Shown here: piece after piece, positions 44,632 through 55,912 of the stretch | Position numbering within the stretch: position 1 is the stretch's first letter | Layout of the letters: every line of letters starts with the position of its first letter | Source of the DNA: Calliphora vicina | Lineage: Eukaryota; Arthropoda; Insecta; Diptera; Calliphoridae | Reading direction: 5' to 3' | NCBI RefSeq assembly: GCF_958450345.1 | Contig: NC_088784.1 | Coordinates: 55,050,247-55,114,246, forward strand | Length of the DNA stretch: 64,000 nucleotides | The notes under the pieces: model-generated | What the model was told of the DNA's origin: nothing | Database searches by the model: none | The model's input: the letters and a program-made list of their open reading frames with translations, nothing else | Program-made: the position numbers and the translations under genes

Positions 44632-45275
44632 GGAATACAAAATGTTTTATTGGCAATTAGGACTGAAAAAGCAGGCAACACTGTTTTATAAATATATTAC
44701 ATTTAAGTACGCTACATCGTATATGTATACGAGTATACAACAGTTGCCACATACACACATATGTATAGTTAGCTTAAATGTAAAATAACGTTACTATTTC
44801 TTATTTTTTTTTTTTGCTGCTTATGTGTTATTTCTGTTGAAGTATATTAATTGAATTCCAAATGCTGTTATGAACGGTAAAATGGTAAAATATATTCCTG
44901 GATTGCATTTGTATAAGAGAAGAGAGTCTTTACTTGTATCAAAAGAGTGACGTGATCGACATTTCAGCGATTATTTGAAATAAATAAAACATCGCTTGCA
45001 CAGTGCCAACGCTTGGAAATATTTGAAGTGGTTTAACTACATCACCGCTATCGTTACAAATAATACAAAATTTAGCAATAGCTGCAAATTTGAAACGTTA
45101 TGCAGAAGAAGAATTTTTAAAATTTCTCATAATACAGGAATAAAATATCTTTTGCCTATTTAAACAATTATTCCTACATTTTGTGTGTCTTTTATTTGTA
45201 ATGAGCTGCTGAGTATTATTTCTAGTTGTCAACCACTTTCGCCATATTTAAAGATTGTACGATATTAACATTTCT
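44632..45275. other. Unassigned AT-rich sequence
   Basis: No gene or repeat recognised. Confidence 0.35.
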
Positions 45276-45279
45276 TAAT

Positions 45280-45600
45280 TATACTCTACACCACCATAGT
45301 GGGGAAGGTATATTGGGTTATTGCTGATGTTTGTAACGTGCAAAAATATTGTCCTAACATACACCTTAAAGTATACCAATCTGCTCAGAATAACTTTCTG
45401 AGTCGATTAGCGATGTCAGTCCGTCCATGTAAACCTTGTAATCAAACTACAGGTCGTAATTTTATAGACAAACTTTGATATTGCCCCAAGGGCAAAGCCT
45501 ATTGAATTTGGTTAGAATCTGTCCATTATTTCTCCTAGCCCCCATACAACTGATTTATCTGAAAATAAAGCATAAATATCTTAATAATAGTCATATCATA
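45280..45600 (+). mobile_element. HINE subtype, 3'-truncated
   Basis: Starts TATACTCTACACCACCATAG, then GTAACGTGCAAAAATATTGT and CTTTCTGAGTCGATTAGCGA. It diverges from family B and resembles the copy at 57.4 kb (CCAATCTGCTC shared). It ends without the hairpin. Confidence 0.6.
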
Positions 45601-47430
45601 TAGCCCGGATTGCCCGACTTAAAACTAAGGAAAATAATTCCCAGAAATTCTCGCACAATTTCCCGGGATTGAACATTTTATGAAAAACTGTATACAAAAC
45701 GTACTTTGAATACTTACTTTATAGCATATATGTATGAAATAATGCTGTACTAATAAGTTTCATACAAATATATGTAGATCACTTTACTGAGAACTCATAT
45801 TAGTTCTTCTAGTATTAGAGTTTTAATGCAATTTAATCAATAAACATAAGATATAAGAATTATGGTTGTCTTGCGTTTCTGTTAACGATATCAAAAATGA
45901 AAGAAAAATTATCATATGACTGGTTTTAACAAAATGACTGTCTGCAATGGCTGTCAACGTTTTTCAGACATCTGTACGTATGTTAAAGTCAGCACTACGT
46001 TAAACAGAAAGTCTTCAACACAATCAAACACACGTTCCTGCATAAAATATCGTTCAGTTTATGTGTGTGTGCGTCTGTGTTTGGCCTGTATTGCAGCAAC
46101 TGTCAAGTGGTTTACAACAATATTGACAATGGCGACAACAACACTAAAAAGAAAATACAATGATGACAACACATGTATTCCTGTCACACTCGCACTCACA
46201 AACACCAGTACTTTTAAATTATATTGTACAAAACGAATCCTACTCATGAGCATCCTAGCAGTTCTAGAAGACAGTCCCGAACTAGTGATTTTACCCATAA
46301 TTTTGGGTGGGAACTAGTTACTTCAATAGCTACGTGACTAGTTATTCAATAGCATATCCTAAGCATGGGGTTCATTGACGCTTTTTGATTTCAATGAGAT
46401 TGTCTGATAGCTGATCCAAAGTTTCCAATTGGATTCACATACTGGTCACCTTATTACCAAACTGGCTACTTGATCAGCAACATAACTAGTTATTTTAACA
46501 TGTGCAGGTGCTACTTGACTTCAAAAAGTCAGCTACAAAGACATATCATAGACAGTCTAATAAAGGATTGCTTGTAAACAAATATTTTCTTCAGTATATT
46601 TAAGCAAAAATAAACTGTATGAGAATTATATTGAAACAATTTATATAAAACGTTTAACGTGACTACACTCCAGATTACTTAGAGACACTAAATTGACATT
46701 TGTCTTAACGCTAGATTATTAGGGATGTATAAAGTAACCAATTGTCTTCTATCTGTACGTGTCAAATGACCAAAATATATAAATTGGAGTCAGCCAAATG
46801 ATAAGATATTTGTGACAATTACTGTATTTAAGGGATACATTGACTGCTTGCTTAACTGCTGGGATACGTGTTGTTTGTATGTGTGGATCTGTGTTTGTGT
46901 AAATGTATCTTCATGTGTGTTTATGTTGACAATGACACTAACGCGACAAACAGTTGTCAATGCATAAAGGTGTAACATTGACCCACATACATACTTATGT
47001 ACATAATGAGATGCTCCGTAAATAGACATTTTACACTTGAATTGTTAATTTAAATAAAATAAATATTAGCTTGCAACTACAAACTTATAAAACACGGTCG
47101 TCTACTTGTTACAATTGCACACCCATTATTTAATATTGTAGTTGCGTGCAACAACCAAGAAATTGTATGTTTAAATTTAAGCAATTTGAATCACAGCTTT
47201 TCAAAATAATGGCTTTTATTTTATGATAAAATAATTTAAAGATTAATTCAAATAGACTTTATTGTTAAAAACTCCCATTAATTAAACATTAAACACCCAG
47301 TAGAGATAAGTGATTTTAAAAATTTTTGGAAATGGAATTGCTCCATTATTAAACTAACCCTAAACTTATATAAATGTCTTGCCGGCATATTGATTTATTC
47401 ATACTTTAAAATCCATACAAGATCAAACAC
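45600..47430. other. Unassigned sequence
   Basis: A 133-residue plus-strand frame at 45916-46317 is Thr/Cys/Val-rich, matched by a frame on the other strand, and has no motif; I do not call it. ACTAGTTA words recur at 46313-46490 and may be the edge of an unknown repeat. Confidence 0.35.
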
Positions 47431-47439
47431 AGATAAGTA

Positions 47440-47800
47440 GAGTCCGACTGAAATCGTGATTTTGTATTCGGACGACTGCACCATTATGTAGACGGATAAC
47501 CATCTATATGAGTAAACTAAGATTCTCGAATTAATATAACACGATGCTGACGAAATAGTTTTCCATCAGCTGGAGTCTACCCCCAAGCATTCAGAGGTAC
47601 GTAATGGATTGTAATTCGTAAACGTCAGATTTATACAAAGTTCATAGAGATGAAATCAATACCGCGGTCACAGTATATCACATAAGTGTCGTACTTCGAG
47701 ATCGCCCGTAGCAAACACGGCAGACAAATTTTCCGCGGAACACCGGAGTACTTCTGGTCCACGTGATACCCTTACATACTCAACTGCACAACATATTCAA
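47440..47800 (+). other. GC-richer island, possible worn coding sequence
   Basis: Base composition is more balanced than on either side. At about 47691-47755 one frame reads YFEIARSKHGRQIFRGTPEY and then FW. The SKHG-R-Q and Y-x-FW spacing recalls the start of a FLYWCH zinc-finger domain, but the following Trp-Arg-Cys is not found. The frame ends in a stop. A coding relic is plausible; the family is only a guess. Confidence 0.25.
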
Positions 47801-47811
47801 CTACATCACAA

Positions 47812-48118
47812 AATTGCAAAATATTTATTTTGATGGATGTCCCACTGGCAACCCACTAAGCGACCATAAAGTTCTTCAAGGAAAAGACCTAGGCTTTCTT
47901 TTAAGACAAAATAAATTTTAAAAATTTAAACTATGTATTTGGTACACATTTTGCTAAAAACTATAGCTAATAAGTTATATGGATGAGAAGAAACACCTGC
48001 TTGGCCAAAATCTAAAATTTTGACCCCATCTAACTCAGAGAGTTTTCTTGTTAAAAAATAACCTTGCTGCAACTTTCATCCGGATGGGAAGACTTCGATT
48101 TCAAAAGTACTCCCACAT
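47812..48118 (+). repeat. Family-A foldback element, right half
   Basis: Order of blocks: ATTTATTTTGATGGATGTCC, ACCCACTAAGCGACC, AAACACCTGCTTGGCCAAAA, CTAACTCAGAGAGTTTTC and the end GATTTCAAAAGTACTCCCAC. It is the same half as 21308-21664. Confidence 0.65.
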
Positions 48119-48140
48119 ATACATATATATGTATATGTAT

Positions 48141-48965
48141 TAGGGTGGCCCTTAATTAACGAAAGTTGGATTTTGGCCATTCTCACCCTCCAGTTTGGTG
48201 AACATTAGTAAAAAAAAATTCCTGAAAAAATTTTAGGTAAATCGGTTGGGGTTAAGACGTGCCGCAAGCCCTCTGAAGTTTAGAGATGCACAAGGGGAAA
48301 AATGCATTTTTTTCAGTTTTTGTAAAAGAATAAAAATGTGTACGTAATTGTCGTTCTAATGAGACATAAAAAACAGAAATCGGTCAAAAAATGTTAAAGT
48401 TATCAAAAATTCGCAGGCTATTAACGTGTCTCAGGCAACTAGAACAAGAAATGTAGGAACAAAATTAACATATTTTGATAAATAAATATTAAAATAAAAG
48501 CTCATTTTTACTTAAAATATATCCATATTTACTTATATATGAGTTTTTGTCTTCGTAGGATACCGTTAAACCATTCGCAGGTAGGACCAAAAAAATAAAA
48601 TTATTTAACGGCAGTTTAAAAACTCCATTTTCAAATTTTTAAAAATTTATCAAACAAATTTCAGAATTTTTTGATCATCTCATTGGGATTTATTGACAAC
48701 ATAATAGGAAATAAAAATGTGAAAAACCTATGTCAATAGATCCTATAGTTTTTCCGTACCTGCGATATAAATTTTGCGATTTTCGAGAAAAACTAATTTG
48801 TTGGCCATATTTTGGCGAATGAACCCAATTTCCTTACTGTTATTAATTTTAAGTAAAATCTGTTCAGAATATTATATTACAGATAATTCTAAATTTACTC
48901 TAAAAGTTTTACTAAAATTGGAAAACCTTAAACCTTAAATGGTGGAATTTCTAGTTTAAAGATAT
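48141..48965 (+). mobile_element. Family-E foldback, left arm only
   Basis: TAGGGTGGCCCTTAATTAAC begins the arm, followed by GTTGGATTTTGGCCATTCTC, GGTTGGGGTTAAGACGTGCC, AATGTGTACGTAATTGTCG and TTTTTCCGTACCTGCGATAT, in the order of 30384 onward. The right arm is absent, so this is a fragment. Confidence 0.7.
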
Positions 48966-48969
48966 ATAA

Positions 48970-49735
48970 ATATTATTTATATAGATGATATATAAATATC
49001 ATCTTCGAAAAAAATGAACAACAATTTAATTAATAAAAGGGAAAGAAGAAAAAAACCGGATTGTGCATGAAGAAAAAAATTGCAATCATAAAAAATGCTC
49101 TTGAAAATTTTATAATAAAATTAAATAAAAAGAAGACATAAGAAAAAAAAATTACTTAAAATTAAGAGAGGCTCAGATTTAAGAGAAAGTGGTAAGCTGG
49201 AAAGCAGTAATTTAACAACTGTGATAAAATTTTTAGCATAACCGTCACACAGCAATGATCTCTAATGAAATGACTCCTGAAGATAAAATGTGGAAACTTA
49301 GGTTTTTTCGAATTAATAGTGGAAAAAATCGAATTTTCGCACAATAATCCTTATTCAGTTATACCACGTCCAAAATACACAAGCAAATTCTTCTAAACAG
49401 TTTGGAATTGAAAATAAGCAAAAGCTACATTTTCACCAAAAAATGTCCATTATTGCTTATTTTATTTTCAATTTAAATATTTTGAATGACAACAACAAAC
49501 AGTAAACAACTTTTCGACAAACAAAAATCAGCTGTGCTCGTAACTTCACCTTATTGAATGCACCTTGATATAAAATGTTTAATAATTTAAATTTTATATC
49601 AAATTATAAATTAAATAAAATTTTTATTCGTTATTCGAAATGGTATATTTTATATTATTCAAATATTTATTCGTAAGAAATTGTTCGATTAGTAGAACGA
49701 ACATTATTCGAATGGATACCCTAATATTCTTACAC
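48970..49735. other. Unassigned AT-rich sequence
   Basis: No gene or repeat recognised. Confidence 0.35.
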
Positions 49736-49738
49736 ATA

Positions 49739-50069
49739 CATTGCACTCGCGGTAATATGAACTAATTAAAACCAGGCAAGTTCACTTTTGCAACATTGTT
49801 CATATTTCCGAATGGCATCTAATTCCCATCTACAGCTAGTGAGGTCCAAAAATTATTAAACAGTTGAATTAGAATTTAGCCACTACCCTGTTGATTTAGA
49901 TTTCAACTCTGTGTGATAGATAAAATTCGTTAAAAAACAATAAAAAGCTTTAAAATATGAACAGCTTAGTTCACTAAGTTCATATTTTAGAGTACCCTAT
50001 GGAAGTAAAAAGTGTTCATATTTTAGGGTATTCATATATTGGGGTGTTCATATTATCGCGAGTGCACTG
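49739..50069. mobile_element. 331-bp MITE with TA duplication (pogo/Tc1-like)
   Basis: CATTGCACTCGCGGTAATAT (49739) faces ATATTATCGCGAGTGCACTG (ending 50069). TA flanks both ends (49737-49738, 50070-50071). The CAxTGCA-TCGCG ends and TA duplication fit the pogo branch of Tc1/mariner. GTTCATATT is repeated inside both ends. Non-coding. Confidence 0.75.
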
Positions 50070-50074
50070 TATTT

Positions 50075-50715
50075 AAAATATTTAGGAGAGCTTTATCGAG
50101 AAATGGATCCTTATTGGTATTCTTTAAGGTGGGTGTTGCATCAGCCTTCGAACAAGTAAAAAAAACATAATGAAAATGTTTACCATTAACAATTGGAATA
50201 TATTTTCTTCATTGATGACGTTTTAGAAATATGACTAACATATTCAACAATGACAGTATTCACGCTTACAATATAATGAACGGTTTTGTGGACATTTGAT
50301 TAAATAATTCATCAAAGATTTGCATGTCAAAGTAGAAAGTTAAACATAGCTATTATTATTTTATATTTTTTTATAATTAATTGCAATGAAATAATTATTA
50401 AAGAGAAAAATAATAATTATACGTATTATACAATTTAATGAATAATTTACATATTAAAATGTTTAAACCAAATTATAAATAATTCATTAAATAGTATTAT
50501 TTATCGATAAATAATAAACTCTTTCCTAATATAGGGAGAAAGATGTTATTGTGTATTTCATTGTTCACATTCTGCAGAAAAGTAATTTAATGTTAAGCGA
50601 CAGAGCAGTAGATACATTAATATTAAGGTGACACGTATTTTTCACTTTTTGGATTTTCGATGCTCCCAATCTGTCATACAAATTTCAATTTACGAAAAAT
50701 AGTAACACGACACAA
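50075..50715. other. Unassigned AT-rich sequence
   Basis: No gene is supported; very AT-rich between 50330 and 50520. Confidence 0.35.
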
Positions 50716-50718
50716 AAT

Positions 50719-51270
50719 GTTTAAGCTGCTAACATTAACATCGAAAGCTACAAGCTATTCGAATATAATAATTTGTTCGTTAAGAACAATCGAGGCTACT
50801 CGAATGAAGATGGTACTGTGTATCATAGGCGCTGTTAGAGTTAACATCAACTATATTGTACATTAAAAAGTGTAATTTAAGTGTGTGCATTATAAACGTG
50901 TGTGTATGAAAAACATATACAGTGCATTCGCGGTAACGTGAACTAATTAAAACCAAGGCAGTTCATGTTAGTGAAATTGTTCACGTTAGCGATTGTCGAA
51001 TTTCATGGAAAACATATACAATTCACACATTTTTTAAAAAAGTGGATTAACAAAACTTTAAAAATGTGTTTCAGTCAGCTTATCAAACAAATGCAGTGAA
51101 CATTTTTTTTCACATTATAGAGCTTTCTGAGTTTGTTCATGTTACAGAGTAGTCAATGTAAACAAAAGCTTGTTCACGCTATGCGGTGTTCACGTTATCG
51201 CGAAGGCACTGTAGTGACTATATAAACTGTTGTTGTGTATATTTGAATAAATAAAGAGTTGTTACATATT
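50719..51270 (+). repeat. LTR-like repeat lacking the core promoter, split by a MITE
   Basis: TGTTTAAGCTGCTAACATTA through GTGTAATTTAAGTGTGTG matches 4648-4890. The TATA-Inr section of that copy is deleted here: GGTACTGTGTATCATAGG joins directly across it. After the MITE at 50920-51211 the text continues to GAATAAATAAAGAGTTGTTA with a polyadenylation-type signal. TG and CA termini fit an LTR, but no flanking duplication was seen. Confidence 0.45.
50920..51211. mobile_element. 292-bp MITE with TA duplication (pogo/Tc1-like)
   Basis: CAGTGCATTCGCGGTAACGT (50920) faces ACGTTATCGCGAAGGCACTG (ending 51211), with TA on both sides (50918-50919, 51212-51213). It is the same family as 49739-50069, which shares the ends and GAACTAATTAAAACCA. 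It lies inside the LTR-like repeat. Confidence 0.8.
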
Positions 51271-51279
51271 TTAAACTAC

Positions 51280-51690
51280 TAAAGTGCTTATATTTGCAAT
51301 CAAAAGTATACGTTTTATTTAAAGGAAATAAAACACAGTTTTTAATACATAATAACGTAACAATAATATAAATTTAATTGTTTTATTGCAAAAAAAAAAA
51401 CATAAAATTCAACACTGAGGGACAATGTTCTAATTTTTTTTTATTATAAACCAATATTTCCAATTATTTCTGAACAACATTGAAAATTTGCGAAAAATTT
51501 CATTCACCAAGATCCTTCCTACAAAGCTATTTTGTACATTTTTCTTGAAACAAATGTGTATCATTTGCTGAATTAGAATTACACGAACTTTTTTTAGACG
51601 ATTTCGCTTTACCACGTTTTATTTATTTCTCGTGTTATTCGAGGAATATCAAATTACCTCCATTTACACGATTTTCTCTTATGCGCAATA
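51280..51690. other. Unassigned AT-rich sequence
   Basis: No gene or repeat end recognised. Confidence 0.35.
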
Positions 51691-51829
51691 TGTTTTTTTT
51701 TTAAACTTTTTATTTATTTATTGAATCTGCCTATATCATTAGGCCTAACAATAAGTGATTAAATCTTATAACTAAAATTAAAACTAATTGCTCTCTAAAG
51801 AGAGCATTGCTTGATGCATGGACCTCATC

Positions 51830-52140
51830 TTAGCGGGGTGGAAGATCTCCTCTACAAAGCCTTGATCTGGTTTGGCTCTGAGCAAAAAGCCGAGCAAGCG
51901 GATTTGGGTATGATTGTAGTTTCAGTATATATTTATCGCGGACTTTCTTAAACTCATCCTTCACTAGTGGCACTTCCAAGTCCCTGTGGATGTTTTCATT
52001 TCTTATGTACCATGGTGCATCCGTCATGGTCCTAAGAATTTTCGACTGGGCCCTCTGTATAAGCTCAATACTGGAATTACTGGCCGTTCCCCACAATTGG
52101 ATTCCATATGTCCAAATTGGTTTTAAAATGATTTTATACA
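51830..52140 (-). pseudogene. LINE ORF2 C-terminal segment
   Basis: LWGTASNSSIELIQRAQSKI, then LRTMTDAPWYIRNENIHRDL and KVRDKYILKLQSYPNPLARL. This is the Jockey ORF2 tail found also in the other two LINE copies, here best preserved at the very end (DLPPR before the stop). Confidence 0.85.
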
Positions 52141-52175
52141 GGGTGACTTTATAGTCCAGGCTTAACTTTGATTGG

Positions 52176-52800
52176 TCACATGTGAAGTCTCTTGGTTTCT
52201 ATATGACGGCGCCAAGTAAGTCTGCTATCTAAGTGAATACCAAGGTATGTAACATAATCGAACTGAGATATATTGTTAAGTGTGACAGGTGGACAGCATC
52301 CCCTCCTCTGTGTGAACGTAACATGTTTGCTTTTTAACTCATTTACACGTATTCTCCATTTGTTTAACCATGTTTCCACATATCTTAAGTAGCCATCTAG
52401 TATACTAGATGCTATACATATATGGGTTTTCATACGAGCTAATAATTGCGGTGTCATCAGCAAATGTAGAAATAGTCAATTCATCGCTCGTAGGCAAATC
52501 AGAGGTGTAAATCAAATAGAGGGTAGGTCCAAGAACACTTCCTTGTGGTACTCCTGCTCCAATCCTATATTCTCTTGTCACGTAATTATTGTACTTAACT
52601 GTAAATATACGGTCCGATAGATAAGATTCCAATAGTTTATGAGTAGATGGTGGCAGCAAACATTTTATTTTATATACCAGGACTTTGTGCTATACTTTGT
52701 CGAAGGCTTGAGCGACATCCAAAAATATAGCTGAACAATATTTCTTTAATTCAAAGGATTTTCTTATCTCTCCGGTTATACTTTTCTTTATATTTTTCTC
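52176..52800 (-). pseudogene. LINE reverse transcriptase fragment
   Basis: Reads IRKSFELKKYCSAIFLDVAQ then AFDKV and a stop where Trp-His is expected, then STHKLLESYLSDRIFTVKY, IGAGVPQGSVLGP and STFADDTAII. In the next frame it continues LNKWRIRVNELKSKHVTFTQ and VTYLGIHLDSRLTWRRHIET. The catalytic Asp of the first motif and the Asp pair are kept, but one stop and one frameshift break the protein. Fingers and endonuclease are missing. Confidence 0.85.
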
Positions 52801-52859
52801 ATTTAAAATGGTATGATTTTCTTTTGGAACAGAATCATTTGCAGGTGATTTTTTTTCTT

Positions 52860-53110
52860 ATTACCTATATCTGGAGAACTGTAATTGTAAAGTATTTGCA
52901 CTTATCACGTACGTAGTTTTGCTAAAAATTGTCGGGATGAAAACAGTGGAAACCTCCCATACAAACGGGATGACTAAAATTGCAGGATTCTTCAAACTTT
53001 GTATGAAATTACTTACTACTATACAAAGTTACAAAGAATATTGTAATTTCGAGAGTCTTTAAGCTTTGTCTTATATTTTGAATGGTGGAATAGAAACGTG
53101 AGTTATTTTG
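52860..53110. repeat. Family-D (Helitron-like) tandem fragment
   Basis: Two diverged ~120-bp units with CTGGAGAACTGTAATTGTAA, ACGTAGTTTTGCTAAAAATT and GATTCTTCAAACTTTGTATG match the array at 60.9-61.9 kb. Confidence 0.6.
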
Positions 53111-53114
53111 TTGC

Positions 53115-53630
53115 CATTGTATGTTTTTGCGTATGACAAAAACTGAACGTCGATTAATTGAAATTTAGAAATAAAGTTTTTATAATAAATTTTGGTATAG
53201 GGTAAATGTAGATATAATTCTGCATCACTAGCTGTATAAATCAGTCAACGAAGTTGATTACTTTCTATTCAATGAGCGGTCAAATTTAGCAAATTATTGC
53301 TCAAAAAATTGGAAATATTTACAATTCATTAAATCTATTAAATTAAATCTTTTATAATGGACCTTCAACATCAGGTATTAAAAAAAGTCCAAAATTGGAA
53401 TAATTTCCGCATTTAATGGGCCACAACTATAAAAGTTGGAATTAGTTTTATAGATTTTAGAAAAGTATAGGTTATCAGCCCGACAATGCCTGGCCCTTTT
53501 TTGTCATTTATTGAACAAGACCAGTAAATGATAACAACGATGCAGATAGTTATGATGATAATGATGAAAAAGACTATAATAATATTTGTGGTGAATTTGA
53601 TAATGCAGAATAATACAAATATTTTAATAT
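53115..53630. other. Unassigned sequence
   Basis: AT-rich, with a GATGATAATGATGAA-type acidic simple repeat at about 53530-53620. No gene supported. Confidence 0.35.
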
Positions 53631-53635
53631 ATATA

Positions 53636-55490
53636 TGGGGAATTTCATGTCAAGTGAACCAACTTTTGAAATCGATGTCTTCCGATCGGGATGAAATTTG
53701 CACCAAGGTTAGCTCTATTGGATAGTAACTCAGGGGGTAAAATTTTGACAATTTGGCCAAACAGGGGTTTTTTCTTATCCATGTAACTTATTACCTATTG
53801 TTCTTAGCAAAATGTGTCCCAAATAGTATAGATAGCTATTTCTTCGATCTTTCGAAAAAAAATATTTAAAAAAAAAAATAAAAAATTTTTAATATTTTTT
53901 TTCCGAAATCAAAAACTTTTTTGACTTTTTTTTAAAATGCGTCCTTTTTTTTTTTTTTTTTTTTTTTTTCTTAAAATAAAGTTTAGATATTTTCCTTGAA
54001 CACCTACTTGGTCGCTTAGTGGGATGCGAGTGGGATATCTATCAAAATAAATATTTTGTAACTCAAAACATAAAATTTTTGACTTTTTTTGCAAAATCAA
54101 AAACTTTGTTGACTTTTTTTTTCAAAATGGACCCTTTTTTAATCTTTTTTTTTAGGTCAAACAAAAGCTTAGATATTATCCTTGAAGACCCTTTTGGTCG
54201 CTTAGTGGGATGCGAGTGGGATATCTATCAAAATAAATTTTTTTTAACTCAAGACTTACAATTTTTGACTTTTTTTTTTGCAAATACGATTTTTTTTCCA
54301 AATGGGCCCTTTTTTTAAAATTTTTTTGTAGTCAAAAGAAAGCTAAGGTCCATTCCTTTAAGATATTTTTAGTCCCTTAGTGGGATGCGAGTGGGATATC
54401 TATAAAATAAATATTTTGTAACGCAAGACATACAATTTTTTAATTTTTTTTTGCAAAATCAAAATTTTTTTCCAATATGGGCCCTTTTTTAATTTTTTTT
54501 TTTGCTCAAAAGAAAGCCTAGGTCCATTCCTTTAAGATATTTTTAGTCCCTTAGTGGGATGCGAGTGGGATATCTATCAAAATAAATATTTTGTAACAAT
54601 TTTTTAATTTTTTTTTGCAAAATCGAAATTTTTTTCCAATATGGGACTTTTTTTTAAAATTTTTTTTTGCTCAAAAGAAAGCTTAGGTCTTTTCCTTTAA
54701 GACCTATTTTGTCACTTAGGAAGATGTGAGTAGGATATCTATTAAAATAAAAATGTTGTAACTCAAGACATTCAATTATTGACTTTTTTTTTGCAAATCG
54801 TATTTGCAAAAAAAAAAGTCAAAAATTGTAAGTCTTGAGTTAAAAAATATTTATTTTGATAGATATCCCACTCGCATCCCACTAAGCGACCAAAAGGGTC
54901 TTCAAGGATAATATCTAAGCTTTTGTTTGACCTAAAAAAAAAGATTAAAAAAGGGTCCATTTTGAAAAAAAAAAGTCAACAAAGTTTTTGATTTTGCAAA
55001 AAAAGTCAAAAATTTTATGTTTTGAGTTACAAAATATTTATTTTGATAGATATCCCACTCGCATCCCACTAAGCGACCAAGTAGGTGTTCAAGGAAAATA
55101 TCTAAACTTTATTTTAAGAAAAAAAAAAAAAAAAATAAAAAAATTTTAAAAAAAAGTCAAAAAAGTTTTTGATTTCGGAAAAAAAATATTAAAAATTTTT
55201 TATTTTTTTTTTTAAATATTTTTTTTCGAAAGATCGAAGAAATAGCTATCTATACTATTTGGGACACATTTTGCTAAGAACAATAGGTAATAAGTTACAT
55301 GGATAAGAAAAAACCCCTGTTTGACCAAATTTTCAAAATTTTACCCCCTATAACTCAGAGAGTTCTCGACCGATGTTGTTGAAAAATTGTGTCTGAGTTA
55401 CTATCCAATAGAGCTAACCTTGGTGCAAATTTCATCCCGATCGGAAGACATCGATTTCAAAAGTTGGTTCACTTGACATGAAATGCCCCA
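53636..55490. mobile_element. Complete family-A foldback element, TA target duplication
   Basis: TGGGGAATTTCATGTCAAGT (53636) faces ACTTGACATGAAATGCCCCA (ending 55490), with TA on both sides (53634-53635, 55491-55492). The arms are about 690 bp. The left side also has three further copies of a ~175-185 bp unit, so the centre GCAAATCGTATTTGC (about 54794) is off the geometric middle. TA duplication points to the Tc1/mariner group, but there is no transposase. Translations across it are repeat text. Confidence 0.85.
53990..54770 (+). repeat. Tandem array of 175-185 bp units inside family A
   Basis: Five units, each with GGTCGCTTAGTGGGATGCGA or a variant, then TATCTATCAAAATAAA and a T-rich spacer with CAAAATGGxCC. 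GTGGGATGCGAG starts are near 54019, 54204, 54381 and 54556, with a diverged fifth near 54720. Two inverted units occur at about 54860 and 55045. Confidence 0.8.
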
Positions 55491-55492
55491 TA

Positions 55493-55910
55493 TGTATATA
55501 TTTGTTATTAAAATAGTAAAACGAAACCAAAGATTCACCAAAAAGTTTTTTATTTATAATATTCTTTTTTGTGACTTTTTGAAAAAAATTTTACATTTAG
55601 AAAATTTTGTGAAAAACAAAAATTAGATTTTAATTTAAATTTATACTAATATAAATACATATATTAAAAATTAAGTGTGTTTTAATTTCCAATTTTATTC
55701 ATTAATTTCCATTCCAAAGTTACAGCATAAATTGTGAACTAATTATTTTTTACTGAAATGCTGTGTTTTATAATAACTCATCAAGAAAAAAATATAATAT
55801 TTTAAAACTGCGCCTTCTATAAATTAATCGCAACTTTGGGTACCATTGAACCCACTGTGCGTTGTTCGGAACAAGGGAGATGTTAACTCTCATTCAAAGA
55901 TAATATTCTT
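55493..55910. other. Unassigned AT-rich sequence
   Basis: No coding text could be read before the BEL/Pao relic begins at about 55913. Confidence 0.35.
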
Positions 55911-55912
55911 TA

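Larger units (their letters stand above)
51693..52850 (-). mobile_element. Jockey-clade LINE, 5'-truncated
   Basis: Minus-strand 3' part of ORF2 plus 3' UTR and A-rich tail (poly-T at 51693-51702). The RT region is 52800-52180 and the C-terminal part is 52140-51830. It begins about 52850, where Helitron-like repeat text starts. It is related to, but not the same as, the copy at 18.8-21.3 kb. Confidence 0.85.

Noticed and set aside
45916..46317. 133-residue plus-strand frame
   Set aside because: Overlapped by a comparable minus-strand frame, composed of Thr/Val/Cys runs from CA/TG-rich text, no domain or homologous copy in the window.
53528..53625. Acidic Asp/Asn-rich peptide
   Set aside because: Short, no start in frame, and derived from GATGAT/AATGAT simple repeat.
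54019..54960. Frames with repeated VGCEWDIYQNK-type peptides as repeat proteins
   Set aside because: The peptide repeat is the translation of the 175-185 bp tandem unit; stops and homopolymers break every frame and the same text occurs inverted.
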